Under the pieces are notes generated by a model. The model was not told the origin of the DNA. It searched no databases and was given only the letters and a program-made list of their open reading frames with translations. Below, piece by piece: positions 10,496-20,680 of a DNA stretch of 64,000 nucleotides. A program made the position numbers and the translations under genes. Position 1 is the stretch's first letter. The number at the start of each line of letters is the position of its first letter. Origin of the DNA: Siphonodentalium dalli (Eukaryota; Mollusca; Scaphopoda; Gadilida; Siphonodentaliidae); contig CP136063.1 of assembly GCA_032622095.1 (NCBI GenBank), positions 86,965,980 through 87,029,979 of the forward strand. Direction: 5' to 3'.

Positions 10496-10580
10496 GCTTC
10501 GGTGGCCGTGTGGTATTGACGTCGGACTTTGAGTCGCAAGGCGCGCTCGCCGTCATGGGCCAGGGTTTGAATCCCACCCA
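10496..10580 (+). repeat. tRNA-like segment (SINE head or tRNA pseudogene)
   Basis: The segment has an A-box-like TGGCCGTGTGGT, an anticodon-stem-like GGACTTTGAGTC (TTG anticodon, Gln-like) and a B-box-like GGGTTTGAATCCC in the correct order. The variable region is long and the acceptor stem does not close. It is therefore better read as a SINE head or pseudogene than a working tRNA. An A-rich stretch follows. Confidence 0.5.
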
Positions 10581-10621
10581 ATCCAAAAAAATTTGCACTG
10601 TCTCAAAAATCAAATTTGCTT

Positions 10622-11083
10622 CTAAGAATATGTTGTTAGACATTTTCAGAATTAGGGGTGAATTTAGTGATGCTACCCCACACAACAGGCTAGCATCACT
10701 AAATTCACCCTCTGGACGTCATTCTGCTCAGGTCTCATCTTCTCTGGAAAGTATCTTTATTACCAAATTAACAAGTTTTTTTTAGTTTCCTTAGAAACTT
10801 CTTCTCAAAGATTCTTTTTCTTTTTTTAGTTTATTTGTCTAGATCTCCAAATTAGCAGACGAATCTGCTTAATCGAGGTGCCCAATGGGTGCATATCACA
10901 ATATTCACCATATGGCAACTTAAATCTGAGTCTAGGACTCCCATAGCAGATGAGTCCATGCAGAATGAGGTCCCAAGAGAATGAATTTGGTGATGCCAGA
11001 CCACTGTGCAGGGTATCACTAAATTCACCCTCAGTGGACCTCATTCTGCAAATATCCGGTTCCATATTCTCAGGCATATGGTG
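10622..11083. mobile_element. Family G hAT-like MITE (G3)
   Basis: Two hairpins (arms GGTGAATTTAGTGATGCTA and GAATGAATTTGGTGATGCC) flank a core with TTTTTAGTTTATTTGTC and CCAAATTAGCAGAC. The ends are decayed (TAAGAATATG and CATATTCTCAGGC). This belongs to the AATATGG-end subfamily also seen in G1, G4 and G6. Confidence 0.75.
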
Positions 11084-11186
11084 GATCGGCTCACCAGGGA
11101 CTGATATCCAAGCTTAATAATGAGGGGTAACAAAGGGGATAAAATAATATATAACTGTTTCACAATACAGTGTAATTTGAAAGCGT

Positions 11187-13580
11187 AAATGGTTTGATGA
11201 GCGATGCAAAACACTTAAAAAAGACATGGAATCTGCCATTCGTACAATGAGGACAAATCCCTTCAACGACAGCTTAAGAATTAAATATTTCTCAATAAAG
11301 AAGGCATACAAAAAAGAAATAAAAATTAAAAAACGAACATTTTTCCAAACACTTTATTCATTTTAACACTCGAGAAGATGGAAACTACAGACCCAAAATC
11401 ATATTGGGAAATTATTAACAAATTACGACAGAAAACTAAACAACCAAATGATCTTGATGCCGACAATGCAGTTGAATTCTTTACGGAACTATACACAAAT
11501 AAAACTGAAGTATTAACACCAGAACTTGCTGAACAAAGATCCTCCCCCCGCCGTGAAAATAGATATTGACAATACGCAGATACGGGCAACAGAAATTATA
11601 TCTCATGCACTGCGCGAACTGAAACTAGGGAAGGCATCTGGATCAGACAATATCAATAACGGGTTATTAAAAGCCGTTGGACCTCTCATGGTCGACGAAT
11701 TTGTCAAGTTATTCAATCAAGTTTTCTTGACCAACCAGTATCCTAAGAATTGGAGTAAATCTATTTTAAGTTTAATCTATAAAAAGGGAGATTGAAACGA
11801 TCCAAATAACTACAGAGCAATTGCAGTGAGTTCAGCATTAGGGAAATTATTTAATAAAGTCATAAACCATAGGCTTACAAGTTTTCTAGAGGAGAATAAT
11901 ATCATTGGGAACAACCAATTCGGATTTAGAAAGGGAAGAAGTACAATTGACAGCGCTTTTATTCTAAAAACGGTAATTGACAAATACAAGAAATTGAGAA
12001 AAAAAACGATATACGTCGCATTCATTGATTTTAAGAAAGCTTTTGATACAGTTAACAGACCACACGTTTGATGAAAAAACTGGAACAAAAAGGTCTCTCT
12101 GGAAATATATACAACATAATTAAATCTATGTACGAGTCAAGTGTCTACTTAACTAAAACAAACCAGGGACTGGGCCCTCCAAATTTGTCCTCGATTGGAG
12201 TAAGGCAGGGGTACATACTCTCACCAAATCTTTTTAATATTTACATTGAAGACATAAAAAACATTTTCAATGATTCATGTGACCCTATTCTGGTTCATGA
12301 CCACAAACTTAATCATCTCTTATTTGCAGACGACCTGGCGATAATTTCAAACAGCCAAGTCGGCCTACAAAACTGCCTGAACGGTTTGAACACTTACACA
12401 AAGTCAAATGGGCTAACCCTTAATATTGGAAAAATCGAAATGTCTCGTTTTCGGGAGCTATCTGTTACAATACAAACCGACGTTTAACTTCAATGGTGTT
12501 CAACTTGAAAATGTCAACGACTATACGTACTTAGGGATAAATTTTTCGCACGAAGGGAATTTTGAAAATGCACAGAAACAACTTTGTGGGAAAGGTCAAA
12601 AGGCAATGTATGCTTTATTTAGTGCTTTCAAAGAAACAGTCTTTCCACCAATAAAAACGTTGATAAAGTTATTTGATAAACTTATTCTCCAAATAATATT
12701 ATACGGCTGTGAAATATGGGGTACAGAAATAACGCCGAGCATAATATACCAAATACAATGTGAACTAGTTCATACAAAATATTGCAAACGAATTTTGAAT
12801 GTCGGAAAATTTACAACAAATCATGCTGTTAGAGCCGAACTCGGTCGCTTCCCATGTTACATAGATGTGATTTACAGAATAGCTAATTATGCGATTAAAG
12901 CATCGACTGAGTCAAAAAACTTTCTTCTGACTAAAGCGGTTTATGAACAACAAATGCGCAAGGTCAAATCACTTTCCATCCTTAAATCTCTCCAAAATAT
13001 CGGACAAAATATCGGACTAAACATTCAAACAGGTGGGAAGCTTTATCACTCAAATATTGTAGACAAACTTAAAGCTTCCTTGAAATGTAAACATGAGAAA
13101 GAATTCAAACGTTCGATATTCGACAATTCTCGGAAAAACGGTGATAATAAACTAAGAACATATCGACTATTTAAATCTGAATATGTCATAGAACCATACC
13201 TTTATGGTACTCATAACGCGGAAGACAGAATGCGTTTCACAAAACTTAGAATTAGTGACCACCAACTGTCCATTCAGAAAGGCCGCCACCATGAACCGAA
13301 AATAGATGTAAATGATAGGAAATGCATATATTGCCCTCCACTCCCAATAAAGGTTGAACATGAACTACATGTAATTATGGAATGTCCATTATACTCAGAT
13401 TTAAGGGATAAATTATTTTTGCTAATGAAACAATATTGTGACAACTTCGATTCATTGGATGAAAACGGTAAATTCATTAAAATTATGACAAACGAGAACG
13501 GAAACTGTGGAAAGATCTGCAACGTGATCCGTCAATACTTCGACAAGCGAACAATATTTTTACAAAATAAAAGTTCGTGA
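11187..13580 (+). pseudogene. Reverse transcriptase ORF2 pseudogene
   Basis: The reading survives in pieces: 11187-11366, 11378-11530, 11530-11792, 11796-12067, 12068-12430 and 12430-13580. Breaks are a frameshift near 11340-11366, another near 11530, an in-frame TGA at 11793, a one-base shift near 12067 and a shift near 12430. RT motifs are visible in order: FGFRKGRSTIDSAFIL, VAFIDFKKAFDTVN (motif A), GVRQGYILSPNLFNIYI (motif B) and LLFADDLAI (motif C with FADD). The C-terminal part has CIYC followed by HELHVIMECPLY, the Cys/His motif seen near the end of many non-LTR ORF2 proteins. No endonuclease domain remains. It is inactive as it stands. Confidence 0.88.
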
Positions 13581-13680
13581 TAATTCTTATATACATTTCA
13601 GGTTTTATACTCTTTTTGTTATATATCATATAATCATTGTATGCATACTGCCTATGTTACGGGTGTTTCATGCATTAAAA

Positions 13681-13709
13681 TTATCTTATCTTATCTTATC
13701 TTATCTTAT
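13681..13709 (+). repeat. (TTATC)n microsatellite, retrotransposon tail
   Basis: About six TTATC units follow the pseudogene's 3' UTR. This is the repeat tail of the non-LTR element and marks its 3' insertion junction. Confidence 0.9.
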
Positions 13710-14010
13710 AAATTAGAATTGTAGCTATTCTATGTGTGGAAGGTTATGAGTATGTTCTTGAAGTAGTCCTCTATGTTTAATACTGGAGGTCATATATACA
13801 TATTTATTAAATTGTAATATATCTGTTAGATGGAACAACCACAATATATTTGTCAGAACACTTGAAAATTTGGCTACATTGATAGGAATATACTGAAAGA
13901 GGCAAAAGAAATTACAATTTAAGTGGGTGAAAATTATTGAGTTGGTATTTTTTTCACCCAGATAACTTTGTAATGTCTATATTTTGCTGCATCCTGTTTC
14001 TAATGGTATA

Positions 14011-14100
14011 TATAATATAACATTTATAATATATTAACATAAGATATAACATTTATAAAATAATAACATAAAATATAACATATATAATATAATAAACAGT
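14011..14100. repeat. Short AT-rich tandem repeat
   Basis: A ~34-bp unit (TATAACATTTATAATATATT and variants) is repeated about two and a half times. The rest of 13721-14758 is AT-rich intron with nothing recognised. Confidence 0.6.
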
Positions 14101-14758
14101 TTGAAAAGATTTATGGTCTGATAAACTGATGTAACTGTGTGATTTATTTAGATTAATTAGTTGCTATCACCTTTCTTATAAATTTTATGTAAAAGAAATT
14201 TAAATGAATGAAATACTTAAAATGTAATCAGATCACATTATCATATCCAAATTTCAACAATGAAATTGTTAAAAAAAAAAAGAAGGTAAATTTGAATTTG
14301 GAACATAAATATTATTCCCAACAGAATTTAAAATACAATTTTCAAATCTAAATAAAATACCTCATAATTTAAATCCATAACAAAAATAAATGAAATTGGA
14401 GTCCTAATACATGTAACACAAGGAATTTAAATTATTCCACAAAACACACACAGGTAGAATAGCTCCTGTATCTCCAAGCTCTAACCTCATTATAGCTGTA
14501 CTTGAAATCTCAGCTAATATGATTTCTTGGTTATACATATTAAAACATCCTGTGTAAGACCTGCTGTTACTTATTAGCTATATATATTCACAGGAATGTT
14601 GCAAAACATACACTTGACTGGTGTTATATAAACACAAACGGAGAAAATTAGGACATTTCAGAGGTGTTTTACTTTGTTAGCAGTTAAAACCCTGCCAGGG
14701 GTCAGGGTAGTGAGTGCGTCACCATTTATCACAGACACACTAAGGTCACCAGGTGTCG

Positions 14759-15232
14759 TTAGCCATTTCTATTCTAAATGCTCATTGATGAGTAGTTGCC
14801 TTAATATGAAATGTTCAAATAATAAGTTCAACAAACAGCCAGAGCTTATTACAGTAATGCCCTAAATAATCGACTCCTTAACCACAGCAGAATAATTGGT
14901 AATTTTTCGGGATTTAGTCGGAAATATGGCTTGTTGCCATTCATCGGAAAGCTCTCAGTGAGCGCTTTCCGATGAATGGCGACAAGCCATATTTCCGACT
15001 AAATCCTGAAAAGTTACCCATAATTCTGCTGTTGTTAAGGAGTCGATTATTTAGGGCATTACTGTATCTGAATATATCCCACTGATGAATAGGAATCAAT
15101 TTTGCACTTGGTATAAATTGTTTGTCTTTCTGTCTGCTTATATTTCCTGAACATCCCTCCAAATGAATAATAGACCATTCCAATATATACTTTTAAAACA
15201 AATTGGTAGAATCCATTTAGTAAAGAAAGGAT
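14759..15232 (+). mobile_element. Family C MITE interrupted by an H element (C4)
   Basis: The left end is decayed (TTAGCCATTTCTATTCTAAAT) and the right end reads ATTTAGTAAAGAAAGGATTC. An intact H palindrome (14852-15064) interrupts the inner AACTTATTATCTGAAC-type segment at its TA. The interruption shows that this C copy predates the H insertion. Confidence 0.8.
14852..15064. mobile_element. Family H palindromic MITE nested in C4 (H4)
   Basis: A full 213-bp copy. The flanks read AGCTTATTA before and TATCTGAATA after. The uninterrupted family C sequence has CTTATTATCTGAAC, so one TA was duplicated on insertion. Confidence 0.92.
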
Positions 15233-15249
15233 TCAGTTCAGACTTATTA

Positions 15250-15480
15250 AAGTTATCATCCGCAATGAAAATTGAGTGCAAAGTCCAACAAATAGTGCCA
15301 TAACTCTTGTGAAAATTGGCAGGCGGAACCCAAACTTGACCTGTGTTTTGTACTAGTAAACAAATTTTATTCCATCTACGGCATCTAGTTGAGACTATCT
15401 AAAGTTATCATTCGGAAACCAAGCGAACAGACGGATGGTGAACCATTAACATAATGAATCCAACGGGCGTATAAAAAGGG
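15250..15480 (+). repeat. Dispersed repeat P, copy 1
   Basis: Contains AATTGGCAGGCGGAACCCAA, a CTTGACCTGTGTTTTGTACT-type block and CGGAAACCAAGCGAACAGACGG, and ends GGGCGTATAAAAAGG. It matches units at 33775-34190 and 40735-40860. Confidence 0.65.
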
Positions 15481-15975
15481 GATATCTTTTTTATAAAGTT
15501 TACTAGGGTCTCCATTTCCCTAGCCTTCGACAGACCCCTGTAAAAATGCATAATATTCATTGGGAAACTGGCCTTTTTGATATTACATAACCCTTCAAAT
15601 TGTCAAAAATATATGTATTAACATAGATATTAAGAACTTGGATTAAATTATCAACTGATTTACTATTATATGTATGCAGTTTTTTGTTGGACTGAGATTT
15701 CCCCCAATGACCATAGGGGTATCATTCCCCCCAACCCCTAGCGGAAACCCTGCAATGTATACATTTATAAAGGAGTGAGAGAATCAATTTAATATGGAAA
15801 TGGTTAAAGTGGCTTTACTATTATTCTGTTAGTAGAGCAAAGCAATTTTGATATGAAGGGAAAAAGTACAGTTATGTTCCTGAATTTCTAATGTCCGTCA
15901 TTTGTTAAATGCAAGGAATTCAAGAAAATGCCAATATTTGTAGGCATCATTCAAGAATGTCAATATTTTAAACTG

Positions 15976-16718
15976 TTAAAGTCCCACTTAATTTTCGAAC
16001 CACCAGATCACATTATATACAACATATTCCATATGATATACCATTTGAAAGAGGAAGCTCCAAAACATTGTATTATCAACTGATTGGGTCGAATAAACTG
16101 GGAACATTGTTTTTGTCAAGGTGTTCTGTGCTTAATTTTGATCTGGTCTGAACTGTCAGTCTATTATTCTCAATGGAACGGGACAAAACTCTATCTTTTA
16201 GTTGTGAATTATGATGCATTCTGGGGTAAATAACAAGGGAATTCTTGCAGTGAATCTAAGTTACTCTAGGCCACAGCTTTTCCGTATTCTGGTAGAATAT
16301 ATATATTTTTGATTCCTCTTCCAAATGGTGTATAATATGGAATATGTTGTATATATAGAGGATCTCACATGAGTTTCTATTTTATACGGAATTTATCAAC
16401 CGAGTTCACTAAATTCGATTTGAGCCGAGGTTTACCGAGGCTCAAATAGAATTTAGAGGATGAGGTTGATAAATTACGTATAAAATAGGACGAGTGTGAG
16501 ATACCTTTTATCACATGATCAAATAAACCCGAAGCCACGCGAAATATTCATCGAAAACAACAATCATAAACTACAGCGATCGCAAGTTATTTGAAGAACG
16601 CCGTGACGTCATCGCACGCGCGGATATTAAACGTGTCTATTACCGATAATTATGAAACTGCTTTTATGGACAAATTATGTGATAAAATGTGATATGGGTA
16701 TTCAAAAAATTAAGTTGC
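15976..16718 (+). mobile_element. Family K element with an internal palindrome (K2)
   Basis: The left end TTAAAGTCCCACTTAATTTT and the right end ATTCAAAAAATTAAGTTGCC are decayed family K termini. Inner words such as TTTGAAAGAGGAAGCTCCAA match K3 and K4. About 330 bp at 16361-16690 have no counterpart in K3/K4 and hold the palindrome listed next, so this is either a longer variant or a host of a second insertion. Confidence 0.65.
16361..16503. repeat. 143-bp imperfect palindrome inside K2
   Basis: The left arm GATCTCACATGAGTTTCTAT, with TTTTATACGGAATTTATCAACC, pairs with GGTTGATAAATTACGTATAAAA and TGTGAGATA. Near the centre GATTTGAGCC pairs with GGCTCAAATAG. An outer TTTATCACAT / ATGTGATAAA pair at 16506 and 16677 suggests a larger inverted unit. 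Confidence 0.7.
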
Positions 16719-16812
16719 CTTTCATTGGATTACTTGCCCTTGATAAACATCTTGTCTTGAATCATGCAGAAAAAAAATCCAGACTGTTTTAGAACAAAAC
16801 TGTACTTTTTCC

Positions 16813-17161
16813 TTAACCCTTTACCCAACAAACCGGCCAAAAACGCACAAATAAAGCTTCAACAGCCTAAAATATCTTCGGTCTGTCTCAATAAAACCAT
16901 ACAAATATGGATATCATTGGAACCGGTTCATTGACCACATTGTGATGGTTACAGTTATGCCCTGTGCCAATGCATTCTCTTATATATGCGAGTCGACCAT
17001 AGGTCGCCTCGCATATATAAGAGAATGCATTGGCCTAAAAAAAATCTTTTAATATGTGTTAAGCCAATGCATTCTCTTATATATGCGAGGCGACCTATGG
17101 TCGACTCGCATATATAAGAGAATGCATTGGCACAGGGCCGTTCTGTTGAGTAAAGAGTTAA
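16813..17161 (+). mobile_element. Family D TTAA MITE (D3)
   Basis: TTAA lies at 16813 and 17158. The left terminus is CCCTTTACCCAACA and the right one is slightly decayed (TGTTGAGTAAAGAG). Both hairpin modules are complete with CGACC/GGTCG inner stems. The spacer is shorter than in D1 and D2. Confidence 0.88.
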
Positions 17162-17692
17162 ATGGACTCAAGGTCTTTCAGTGGGTTCATGTGTATAATA
17201 ACATAAATGTGTTTTAAAGTTTGTAAAACAACTTTATTAACAAGTACATGTAAAAATAGATCTACTTTGTTCTTATTTTAATTATTTATAACTCTCCAAG
17301 AATGAAATTTCGCATATCAAAAGCATTATCATGTAAACATTACTGTTACAGTTGCATTATACCAACCAAAGTCCAATTAGTTCAATAAGATACAAAGTTT
17401 AATTAAAACTTGACGGTAAACATTGGAAAAGGTCAAAGCATTGAAAAAATTTCTGAAAATCATATTTAGACTAAAATATTTTAACTTATAACACGATTAG
17501 CGATGTTTGTTGGCCAAGTCACTCTATTATTTACATTAGATTGGTTTCAACATATCAAATTTATTATCGGAGAGCTATCAATAATTAATATAAGAACAAA
17601 GTGTATCTATTTCTCCATGTTCTTTGTGGTGATGTTTTTACAGTCTTTTATAATTTTTGCACATTTACCCACCGCGAGTTCCTTGGGTCCCT
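17162..17692. other. Unassigned AT-rich intronic sequence
   Basis: No ORF, RNA or repeat copy was recognised in this stretch of the large MCTP intron. Confidence 0.35.
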
Positions 17693-17892
17693 TTAACCCT
17701 TTTAGTGCCAGGGGCCGATCTCATCGGCCCTAAGTTATGGTCTGTAGAGTGCCCTTTTTTTTTTTGGGTTAGGCCAATGCATTCTCTTATATATGCGAGG
17801 CGACCTATGGTCGACTCGCATATATAAGAGAATGCATTGGCACAGGGTATATGGGTCGATAGAAAAATCGGACCTGGCACTTAAAGGGTTAA
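17693..17892 (-). mobile_element. Family E TTAA MITE (E1)
   Basis: The family E terminus is CCCTTTGAGTGCCAGG. This reversed copy has CCCTTTTAGTGCCAGG at the left and CCTGGCACTTAAAGGG at the right. It carries one hairpin module identical in plan to those of family D, and a small GGGCCGATCTCATCGGCCC palindrome near one end. Its right TTAA (17889) is the left TTAA of A3. Confidence 0.88.
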
Positions 17893-18097
17893 CCCTTCCA
17901 TGGCTGGAGCTTCCTGAAATTATGTGAAAACTCTGTGTCAATGCATTCTCTTATTATATATGCAAGTCTACCATAGCTAGCTTAGTATACATTAGAGAAT
18001 ATATTGGACTAACAATATTTACCTTGACCTTGTCGCATATATAAGAGAATGCATTGGCACAGGATTTTTAATGCAGGTCCCATCATGAAAGGGTTAA
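17889..18097 (+). mobile_element. Family A TTAA MITE (A3)
   Basis: The termini are CCCTTCCATGGCTGGAGCT and CCCATCATGAAAGGG, between TTAA at 17889 and 18094. The first hairpin is decayed and the second has lost its left arm. It abuts E1 through a single shared TTAA. Confidence 0.82.
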
Positions 18098-18121
18098 CAA
18101 ACTAGCTTGTTCATACACCTA

Positions 18122-18526
18122 ACATGATGGTCTAAATAATCGACTCCTTAACACAGCAGAATTATTGGTAATTTTTCAAGATAAAGCTCACACTGAGAGC
18201 TTTCTGATGAATGGCAACAAGCCATATTTCCGACTAAATCCTGAAAAATTACTAATTCTGCTGTGGTTAACCCTTTGAGTGCCAGGTCGATTTTTGTATC
18301 AACCCATATACCCTGTGCCAATGCATTCTCTTATATATGCGAGTCGACCATAGGTCGCCTCGCATATATAAGAGAATGCATTGGCCTAACAATTTTTTTT
18401 TTTTTTTTACAATTTTAATAATTTATTCTTATATTCTTTATAAGACTTATTTTGTAGGTTTAGGGCCGATGAGATCGGCCCCTGGCACTCAAAGGGTTAA
18501 GGAGTCGATTATTTAGGGCATTACTG
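18122..18526. mobile_element. Family H MITE split by an E element (H5)
   Basis: The left end is decayed (CATGATGGTCTAAATAATCG) and the left arm has an internal deletion. The right arm is split after CTGCTGTGGTTAA by E2 and resumes with TTAAGGAGTCGATTATTTAG, ending ATTACTG at 18526. Confidence 0.85.
18267..18500 (+). mobile_element. Family E TTAA MITE nested in H5 (E2)
   Basis: The 226-bp element has perfect 16-bp termini CCCTTTGAGTGCCAGG / CCTGGCACTCAAAGGG and TTAA on each side (18267, 18497). It contains one hairpin module with CGACC/GGTCG inner stem and a GGGCCGATGAGATCGGCCC palindrome. The uninterrupted H arm has GTGGTTAAGGAGTCG with one TTAA, so the insertion duplicated it. Confidence 0.95.
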
Positions 18527-18951
18527 TATATCACAGAATAATAGCAGGACCAGTGGTGGGAGAGGATATAAATGCCTGGTTAAGTGGTCCTCATCATTTC
18601 TTATGATGTTGGTGGGTCATGCTGAATTGCTATGATGCTGGTGGGACAAAGTCATGCTGTTAAAAAAATGTATGGTTAGTTTTTAGACAGTTATCATGTT
18701 TGTGGTGTATGGATATTAAATGCAAGCAATTGCTGTCTACAAAGCACTGAGAAAGGAACCAGCCTAGATGGTAACATACCTTTAATACTCGTTTTAATAC
18801 TATTTTTTGCTAAGTTTTAATTTCACGTGATTTGAATTCACGCACCGCGATGAGCGAATTGAAAACTGACAAAATTATATCTGTAAAGTTATTGAATCCA
18901 ATGGCAGTTTTAGTTCTTAATCTCTACATGGGAATGCGCGGTCAGATAGAT

Positions 18952-19190
18952 TTAACCCATCCATGACTGGAGCTTTATGAAAGTTTGCGAAAACCCTGTG
19001 TCAATGCATTCTCTTTATATATATGCATAAGAGAATGCATTGGCCTAACAATATTTACCTTGATCTTGTAAGCCAGTGCACTCTCTTGTAAATGCGAGAC
19101 TCCCTATGGGAGACTTGCATATATAAGAGAATGCACTGGCACAGGGTTTTTAATGCTTCACCAGCGCAACTCCAGTCACCAAAGGGTTAA
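18952..19190 (+). mobile_element. Family A TTAA MITE (A4)
   Basis: TTAA lies at 18952 and 19187, with termini CCCATCCATGACTGGAGCT and CTCCAGTCACCAAAGGG. The first hairpin has lost its centre (ATATATATGCATAAGAG); the second is complete. Confidence 0.85.
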
Positions 19191-19750
19191 AGACCACATC
19201 AACACAAATTTACAGCCAACATGAGATAATTAATTAATTGTTATCATTTTGGTTGTCACTTTAGACTCTCTTGGTCCAATAATCTTCATGGCATTTGAGC
19301 CTATGAGCATCACAGCTTGATATGAAATAGAACGGAGCAAATAAGCCACATCAGCTGTGCAAGCTTTTGACAGCAATAAGAAAATAAGAAACACAATGTA
19401 ATAATATACATGAAGTTGAATTGACAATATAAAATTGCAATTAATCCAGAGTGTGTTACAGGGGTGGCATCCATCAGGGGGGGGGGGGGCTATACGGGGA
19501 GGATTACCCAGCTCCCCCAGCCTCCACCACCCCCCATCCGGAAAAACTTGGAAAAAACTTTTATAAACTAATAGAGAAAAGATACGGGCTGGTCCCTAAA
19601 TTGTTGCCTTTAATACATAGTTTAGCATATACTATTAATAGCAAGCATTTTCAAATGGTTCAGATAGGGGCGCTGGAGCACTTTTGTTGCCCAGAGAGGT
19701 TTATACTTAAATTTTTATAGCTATTGTTTTATTTGTGGAAAGTGTATGTT

Positions 19751-20213
19751 TTAACAATTTCTTTTCTAAATACTCATTGACGAGTAGTTCCGTTAGGAAA
19801 TGTTCATGTAATAAGTTTAACAAACGTCCTTTTGCTGAACTTATTATCCGAACATTTGCCAACAAAGAATATGAATCCTTCTGCACGTGTATTAGATTTT
19901 CATCTAAATCTGAACATCCCTCCAAATGAATAATAGACCACTGCAATGTACAGTAATGCCCTAATTAATCGACAGCTTAACCACAGCAGAATTATGGGTA
20001 ACTTTTCAGGATTTAGTCGGAAATATGGCTTGTTGCCATTCATCGGAAAGCTCTCGGGGAGAGCTTTCCGATGAATGGCAACAAGCCATATTTCCGACTA
20101 AATCCTGAAAAGTTACCCATAATTCTGCTGTGGTTAAGCAGTCGATTAATTAGGGCATTACTGTATACTATTATAACTGAATGGAAGAATCCATTAGGTA
20201 AAGAAAGGGTTCA
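19751..20213 (+). mobile_element. Family C MITE interrupted by an H element (C5)
   Basis: The left end is TTAACAATTTCTTTTCTAAAT and the right end reads GTAAAGAAAGGGTTCA. An intact H palindrome at 19951-20163 splits the CAATGTATACTTTTATAAC segment. Confidence 0.82.
19951..20163. mobile_element. Family H palindromic MITE nested in C5 (H6)
   Basis: A full 213-bp copy. The flanks CTGCAATGTA and TATACTATTATAAC against the family C sequence CAATGTATACTTTTATAAC show a duplicated TA. Both arms share copy-specific TAATTAATC and an altered CTCCTT (AGCTT / AAGCA). Confidence 0.93.
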
Positions 20214-20304
20214 AATGCTGTTTGAGTAGCAAAATTTTGTTTTGTATCTTTTTGGTATTTATACTAAACCTCCGGCTATAAAAAGTGCCTTTTTCTGAGA
20301 GTTA

Positions 20305-20517
20305 CAGTAATGCCCGAAGTATATGACCCTTTAACCACTGCAGAATTATGGGAAATTTTTCAGGATTTAGTCGGAATTATGGCTTGTTAACATTCATAGC
20401 AAAGCTCTCACCGAGAGCTTTCCGATGAATGGCAGCAAGCCATATTTCCGACTAAATCCTGAAAATTTTCCCAAAATTCTGCTGTAGTTTAGGGGTTGGT
20501 TATTTAGGACATTACTG
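20305..20517. mobile_element. Family H palindromic MITE, subfamily b (H7)
   Basis: A 213-bp copy with the variant outer arm CCCGAAGTATATGACCCTTT and GGGAAATTTTTCAGG in place of GGGTAACTTTTCAGG. The same variants occur in H12 and H16. Confidence 0.88.
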
Positions 20518-20586
20518 TATTCCCCCTTGCCCTTAATTGCTTCTGACACCACATATATAAAAGCATCTGTAGTTTGAGCAAAATTC

Positions 20587-20680
20587 TCTTTGAAAAGCCC
20601 AGGATAAGCTTATCAGATTTATGTCTCTATCTCTCATAGAGATTTCTTTTCTGGGAATGGAGGGGCTATTCCCAGGTGAC
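20587..20680 (-). repeat. Dispersed repeat X, empty-site copy
   Basis: On the minus strand this reads AAATCTCTATGAGAGATAGA, then GACATAAATCTGAT and GGCTTTTCAAAG. The same order occurs at 23189-23405, where an H element interrupts it at the TA. Confidence 0.75.

Larger units (their letters stand above)
11178..13709 (+). mobile_element. Degenerate, 5'-truncated non-LTR retrotransposon
   Basis: The unit runs from the endonuclease-RT linker (KWFDERCK) through the reverse transcriptase and a C-terminal cysteine/histidine region. It ends in a (TTATC)n microsatellite tail at about 13681-13709. 5' truncation with a simple repeat tail is typical of target-primed insertion. It lies antisense to MCTP in the 21.6 kb intron. 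The clade is not resolved by eye; it is in the broad I/Jockey-type range. Confidence 0.8.

Noticed and set aside
10496-10580. Functional tRNA-Gln gene
   Set aside because: A and B boxes are recognisable, but the acceptor stem does not pair and the variable region is too long.
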